From contig HF989508.1 in NCBI GenBank assembly GCA_000432175.1, positions 24,909 through 34,850 of the forward strand: a stretch of 9,942 nucleotides of DNA, written 5' to 3'. Below the pieces are notes generated by a model. That model was not told the origin of the DNA. It saw only the letters and a list, made by a program, of their open reading frames with translations, and did no database searches. Positions 6,554 through 9,942 of this stretch are shown here, one piece after another; position 1 is the stretch's first letter; each line of letters begins with the position of its first letter. Both the position numbers and the translations under genes were made by a program. The DNA comes from Eubacterium sp. CAG:786. GTDB lineage: Bacteria; Bacillota; Clostridia; Oscillospirales; Ruminococcaceae.

Positions 6554-7564
6554 TTACTTTTCTTCAGCAGAACGAACCTGTCTGAAGTGCCAGGCGTCGC
6601 GGCACATCTCGTCGAGGGTCTTTTCTGCCTTCCAGCCGAGTTCCTTTTCTGCGAGAGTGGGGTCGGCATATGTAGCCGCAGCGTCGCCGGGACGTCTGGG
6701 ACCGATGGTATAGCCAAGATCAATACCATTCACGCGCTGGAATGTATCAAGTATCTCAAGAACTGAATAGCCCTTGCCGGTACCGAGGTTATAAGCCGGC
6801 GCGCCGGTAATGGTGCGTGCCTTTCTGACAGCTGCTACGTGTCCCTTGGCAAGGTCAACAACGTGGATATAGTCGCGGACGCATGTGCCGTCGGGGGTAG
6901 GATAGTCATTGCCTGCAACGGAAAGCACGTCGCGCTTTCCGGAAGCCTTATCCATTACTATCGGCATAAGGTTGTTGGGAGTGCCGTTGGGGTCCTCACC
7001 GATAAGACCGCTCTCATGCGCACCGACAGGGTTGAAGTAACGCAGCAGTATCATTGTCCAGGTAGGGTCAGCTGCAGACATCTCACGGCACAGGTTCTCG
7101 ATGATGAGCTTTGTGCTGCCGTAGGGATTGATGGCAGACAGCGGGAAATCCTCCTTTACCGGGACCGTCGCGGGAATTCCGTAAACAGTAGCAGAGGAAC
7201 TGAAAACGAACTTTGTGCAGCCGTACTTCTTCATAGTTTCGAGAATGTTGAAAGTACCGCGCAGGTTGTTGGAATAATACATCAGCGGCTTCTGAACGCT
7301 CTCAGGAACGCACTTGTAGCCTGCAAAGTGGATAACCTGCTCAATGTCGTTCTCCTCGAATATCTTATCGACTGCGGCGATGTCGAGCATGTCTGCTTCG
7401 TAAAACTTAAAGTCCTTGCCGGTTATCTTCTTTATTCCCTCCAGCGCCTTGGGGTTGGAATTGTAGAAGTTATCCATAACAACGATGTCTTCGCCTGCAT
7501 TGAGAAGTTCCACACAGGTATGGGAGCCGATGAAACCCGCTCCTCCGGTTACAAGAATAGCCAT
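6554..7564 (-). CDS. galE: UDP-glucose 4-epimerase
   Basis: GalE interconverts UDP-glucose and UDP-galactose with bound NAD, feeding galactose use (Leloir pathway) and surface polysaccharide synthesis. The 336 residues show the extended short-chain dehydrogenase layout: NAD loop TGGAGFIGSH at 6-15, the Ser cluster at 122-124 in the SSSATVYG block, catalytic Y148 and K152 in NPYGSTK, RYFNPVGAH at 175-183, and RRPGD at 290-294. At the sugar gatekeeper position (Tyr299 in E. coli) alignment by the following Ala-Asp places Thr298, a smaller residue, so N-acetylated sugars may also be accepted. The start at 7564 follows GGAGGGTC. It appears to be a single-gene unit with its own consensus promoter. 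No GC-rich terminator follows; only the AT-rich inverted repeat at 6494-6549 does. Confidence 0.97.
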   Translation of the reverse strand: MAILVTGGAGFIGSHTCVELLNAGEDIVVMDNFYNSNPKALEGIKKITGKDFKFYEADMLDIAAVDKIFEENDIEQVIHFAGYKCVPESVQKPLMYYSNNLRGTFNILETMKKYGCTKFVFSSSATVYGIPATVPVKEDFPLSAINPYGSTKLIIENLCREMSAADPTWTMILLRYFNPVGAHESGLIGEDPNGTPNNLMPIVMDKASGKRDVLSVAGNDYPTPDGTCVRDYIHVVDLAKGHVAAVRKARTITGAPAYNLGTGKGYSVLEILDTFQRVNGIDLGYTIGPRRPGDAAATYADPTLAEKELGWKAEKTLDEMCRDAWHFRQVRSAEEK

Positions 7565-7620
7565 GATATGACCCTCCGTTTTTTCTGTCTGCTCAGCTCT
7601 GCGGCTGAAAATACATTTTT

Positions 7621-7649
7621 ATTATAATCCTTTTTCGCAGTTTTGTCAA
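7621..7649 (-). promoter_or_regulatory. Consensus promoter of galE
   Basis: Perfect TTGACA (7644-7649), a 17-bp spacer and perfect TATAAT (7621-7626) on the minus strand. This predicts strong sigma-A transcription starting near 7613 and a leader of about 50 nt. It lies just beyond the sigma-factor terminator. Confidence 0.92.
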
Positions 7650-7671
7650 GAACTAGCACGCAAATAGGCGC

Positions 7672-7707
7672 AAAAACCGGCGGCACCACACGATGCCGCC
7701 GGTTTTT
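7672..7707 (-). terminator. Strong terminator of the sigma-factor operon
   Basis: Arms 7694-7707 and 7672-7685 form a perfect 14-bp stem (AAAAACCGGCGGCA and its complement) with an 8-nt loop. It begins directly after the TAG stop codon at 7708-7710. The A-rich and T-rich ends are symmetric, so it could work in both directions. Confidence 0.93.
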
Positions 7708-8256
7708 CTAATCAACGCTTACGCCGTTACGGATAAGGTATTCCCTGAGGTCTGCACGAATACGCGAGAGCCGCGTTTTCACCGCGGTTTCCGTCATTCC
7801 CATGCGACGGGCTATATCGCGGACCGACAGGTTAAAATAGTATCTGCCGGTGAATATATCGCGGTTCTTCGGCTTGCAGTTTCTCAGGAACTCATTGAGA
7901 TAACCGGCTATCTCCGAACTGTCGAACCGGTCGTCCGCTGTTTCAGTATCAGGGATAACGTCTGCAAGCTCTCCATAAAGCTCCTCGCAGGAACGGCGCC
8001 GCATGCTGTCATAAGCATTCAGCGCGGTGTTCCGCACTATTCTGCAGAGGTAGCCGCACAGCGACTCCGGCCGTTTCGGGGGAATGGCGTTCCACAGCTT
8101 TGCATAGCTGCTGCTCACCGCTTCCTCTGCGTCCTCGGGACGGTGAAGGATTCCACCGGCAATTTTGGCGCACAGTCTGCCGTATTTAGTCTGAGTTTCA
8201 GCAATTGCCTGTTCGTTTCTTTCGAAATACAGGTCGATTATCAGACTGTCCTCCAT
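7708..8256 (-). CDS. ECF-type sigma-70 family RNA polymerase sigma factor
   Basis: The 182-residue protein has the two-domain ECF layout. Region 2 spans about 10-85, with EDAEEAV at 41-47, the KLWNAIPPKRPESL block at 53-66 and RNTALN at 75-80. After an acidic linker (about 95-115), region 4 spans about 120-175, with a helix-turn-helix around SVRDIARRMGMTETAVKTRL at 144-163. Region 3 is absent, as expected. Such factors redirect RNA polymerase to a small set of promoters in answer to an outside signal. The start at 8256 follows GAGGGG at 8 nt. It lies 30 bp after the membrane-protein gene with no terminator or clear promoter between, so the two are probably cotranscribed and the membrane protein is the likely regulator or sensor. 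In many ECF loci the sigma gene comes first; here it comes second. The ECF subgroup was not determined. Confidence 0.92.
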   Translation of the reverse strand: MEDSLIIDLYFERNEQAIAETQTKYGRLCAKIAGGILHRPEDAEEAVSSSYAKLWNAIPPKRPESLCGYLCRIVRNTALNAYDSMRRRSCEELYGELADVIPDTETADDRFDSSEIAGYLNEFLRNCKPKNRDIFTGRYYFNLSVRDIARRMGMTETAVKTRLSRIRADLREYLIRNGVSVD

Positions 8257-8286
8257 TGCCGTTTCCCCTCGCCTTCCCTATCTTTT

Positions 8287-9942
8287 TCAGCCGTCCGTGT
8301 CTGCCGTTATTCCGTCAACCGGGAGAACTTCCCACTCGCTGCTGGTTTTTTCCAGCACAACAGAAACCCATTGGCTCTGGTTTTCCTGATCAAAAAGCTG
8401 AAATGTCAGCCGGTACTTTCCGGTGGACAATTCCTCGATAACGTACCCCTCAAACGGATCGCCACTTCCGTTGTAATTACCGGCATTGCTGTTTTCATTG
8501 CCGATATCGCTGAATGCAGAATAAACCGCCTTTGCCAGCGAATTCTCATCAGCAGTGCTGCCAGCGTCGATTATCCATCTCTGCAATCCAAGCCAGGACA
8601 TGTGCGACATATCCAGCTCTTCCAGCCCGGAATCCGTGCGCGTATACTCCGCAAGATAATTTTCCCGCCCTGTGTAGCCAAAAATATCCGGTTCATAAAG
8701 ATACATCGTGAACGGGTCGTCATACGGTATGAAATAAACCTGCGTGTAATATGCGTCGCTGTCATCAGACATGGACTTCACGATTTTATACATGCACCAG
8801 CCGTCCTCGCCCGCGTAAAATCCACCGCAGGTGTTGGAACTGTCAAATATATCGCTGGAATAATTCAGAATGATCTCGTCTGTATCCGATGTCCATGTCC
8901 CGGAATAATACATTTCGAAAATATCCAGGTCGCCGGTGCTGAGCGTTACGCGAAGATCATCAGCAGTCATTGCGAAAACGTCCCTGGACTTCCTGACATT
9001 CTGCATCGTCCATGTTACATCATCAGACCGGAACCAGTACATGTCAAAATACATAGTCCTAGCGTCGTTGCCTGACTGCGTGAATGCCATGGACATGACA
9101 ATGCTGACATCGGTTTTCTCTTTTAAAACCACCTTATCCCAAGGCGAACTGTACCTTTCTGTGCGGAACCAGTGAGCTTCACCGGCGTCGCTTCCCTCGT
9201 ATGTATCAAGCGTGACCTTGCTGAAAAGCGCGTCGGCAGTCATGCCCAGATCTTCAGCAAGCTTTAACTTGCCAAAGTAGCCCAGCGCCGGGTATTCATC
9301 AGGAGTTGTGTCGGCAGATACCAGTTTGTCTGTACTCTCACAGGCGATAGTTCCGTTGTCGTACTGCACCACGCCGTTAATCAGCGTTACATTGCGGTAA
9401 ATGTACAGCGTTTCTGCACTGTCTGCGGGAACAAACCACAGGTCGTACTGCGAACCACTCTGCGCACCCATATAGCAGCCGTCAGGCAGGCTCTCAATGC
9501 CAGTACAGGTGTAATCATCGCCGAACGCGGAATTCGCGCTGTAGCACAGGTTCACAAGTCCGTTTTCACCTGACCATGTTCCATAAAAAACATTGTTGAA
9601 AAGCTCCATAGATAATTCCGTCGGAATACCGCTTATGACGCCTGCACTCCCCACAGTGAACGAACTGACAAATTCTGCTGCGTCCTCTATTCCAAGAGTT
9701 GCAGCAGTCGTTGTCGCTGAAGCAGACTTAAGACTTGCGCCTTCACAAAGCGGTGTTACCTCTTGCCGTGCAGGCAGATTTCTCACCAAAACGATGCCAG
9801 TGATAGCAGCCGCAGCAACTACCGAACCTATCCCGATGAACAGCCCTCCGCGTTTGCTTTTTCGGCTGATATTCTTATATTCCCGGGGTCTGCTGTCCGC
9901 GGGGTATTGCGACGGATCTTCGTCGGCGTCAGCACTGCTGAA
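8287..9942 (-). CDS. Single-pass membrane protein with duplicated extracellular region (N-terminus cut by window edge)
   Basis: The frame is open to the right edge, so 551 residues are visible and the start lies outside; a TTG at 9789 that would give 500 residues falls inside the membrane segment and is not the start. Visible residues 1-21 are hydrophilic and acidic, 22-30 are basic (YKNISRKSK region), and about 34-52 form one hydrophobic membrane helix. The rest is Ser/Thr/Asp/Tyr-rich and should be outside the cell by the positive-inside rule. The outer part consists of two related units (GTW...TCxG...DG...F-P-D...T-Y-Y...LG...W). No enzymatic motif, LPXTG or recognisable family was seen. 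It lies directly upstream of an ECF sigma-factor gene, so a role as anti-sigma factor or surface sensor is likely, but no anti-sigma domain is visible in the part available. Confidence 0.85.
   Translation of the reverse strand, partial: FSSADADEDPSQYPADSRPREYKNISRKSKRGGLFIGIGSVVAAAAITGIVLVRNLPARQEVTPLCEGASLKSASATTTAATLGIEDAAEFVSSFTVGSAGVISGIPTELSMELFNNVFYGTWSGENGLVNLCYSANSAFGDDYTCTGIESLPDGCYMGAQSGSQYDLWFVPADSAETLYIYRNVTLINGVVQYDNGTIACESTDKLVSADTTPDEYPALGYFGKLKLAEDLGMTADALFSKVTLDTYEGSDAGEAHWFRTERYSSPWDKVVLKEKTDVSIVMSMAFTQSGNDARTMYFDMYWFRSDDVTWTMQNVRKSRDVFAMTADDLRVTLSTGDLDIFEMYYSGTWTSDTDEIILNYSSDIFDSSNTCGGFYAGEDGWCMYKIVKSMSDDSDAYYTQVYFIPYDDPFTMYLYEPDIFGYTGRENYLAEYTRTDSGLEELDMSHMSWLGLQRWIIDAGSTADENSLAKAVYSAFSDIGNENSNAGNYNGSGDPFEGYVIEELSTGKYRLTFQLFDQENQSQWVSVVLEKTSSEWEVLPVDGITADTDG
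8317..8919 (-). repeat. Ectodomain repeat unit B (coding)
   Basis: The second copy holds SGTW, NTCGG, EDGWCM, FIPYD, TMYLY, WLGLQ and a closing SEWEV in the same order as unit A. Two Cys residues about 10 apart (TC and DGxC/DGC) are kept in both copies. Confidence 0.65.
8995..9600 (-). repeat. Ectodomain repeat unit A (coding)
   Basis: The first copy of the duplicated ectodomain holds YGTW, YTCTG, PDGCYM, FVPAD, TLYIY, LGYFG and a closing VTWTM in that order. It aligns with unit B at near-constant spacing (226-234 residues). Confidence 0.65.

Noticed and set aside
6839..9075. Plus-strand open frames opposite galE and the sigma/membrane genes (6839-7627 and 7693-9075)
   Set aside because: They are shadows of conserved or clearly structured minus-strand proteins; one begins inside the sigma-factor terminator.
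8287..9789. Membrane protein starting at TTG 9789 (500 residues)
   Set aside because: The frame continues without a stop to the window edge and the upstream residues form the membrane helix and its basic flank, so the real start lies outside.

Overview
The window looks like chromosomal DNA of a Gram-positive Firmicute. Protein style (SpoVS, YmdB, GalE, PNPase) and promoter style (TATAAT boxes preceded by TG) suggest a Clostridia-class gut bacterium, most likely Ruminococcus or a close Oscillospiraceae relative. That assignment rests on recalled family resemblance, not on a search. Every convincing gene lies on the minus strand, so transcription runs from high to low coordinates. No tRNA, rRNA, CRISPR array or insertion sequence was seen.

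Layout in the direction of transcription (right to left). (a) 9942-7708: a partial gene for a single-pass membrane protein whose outer part is a tandem duplication, followed 30 bp later by an ECF-type sigma factor and a strong terminator. (b) 7649-6554: galE (UDP-glucose 4-epimerase) with a consensus promoter. (c) 6516-3757: promoter, a structured rpsO leader, rpsO (S15), a terminator, a long hairpin in the pnp leader, pnp (PNPase) and a terminator. (d) 3761-3282: a compact AT-rich cassette with its own promoter, one small unknown gene and its own terminator, between pnp and purA. (e) 3256-1: promoter, purA, ymdB, spoVS, a large nested hairpin with a U-tract, and an open reading frame that joins a Nudix hydrolase in frame to a type I L-asparaginase and runs off the left edge.

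Working together: rpsO and pnp are a classic translation/RNA-decay pair in which both products can control their own messages, and both leaders here carry structures that fit this. purA, ymdB and spoVS appear to be one transcript (3-bp and 40-bp gaps). It links AMP synthesis to YmdB, a phosphodiesterase that affects RNA turnover and developmental choice, and to the sporulation-stage protein SpoVS. The Nudix-asparaginase gene follows behind an intrinsic terminator that almost touches its ribosome binding site. The sigma factor and its upstream membrane protein probably form a surface-signalling pair.

The most notable points are the Nudix-asparaginase fusion with a possible internal start, the terminator-like structure controlling it, the leaders of rpsO and pnp, and the duplicated ectodomain encoded next to an ECF sigma factor.
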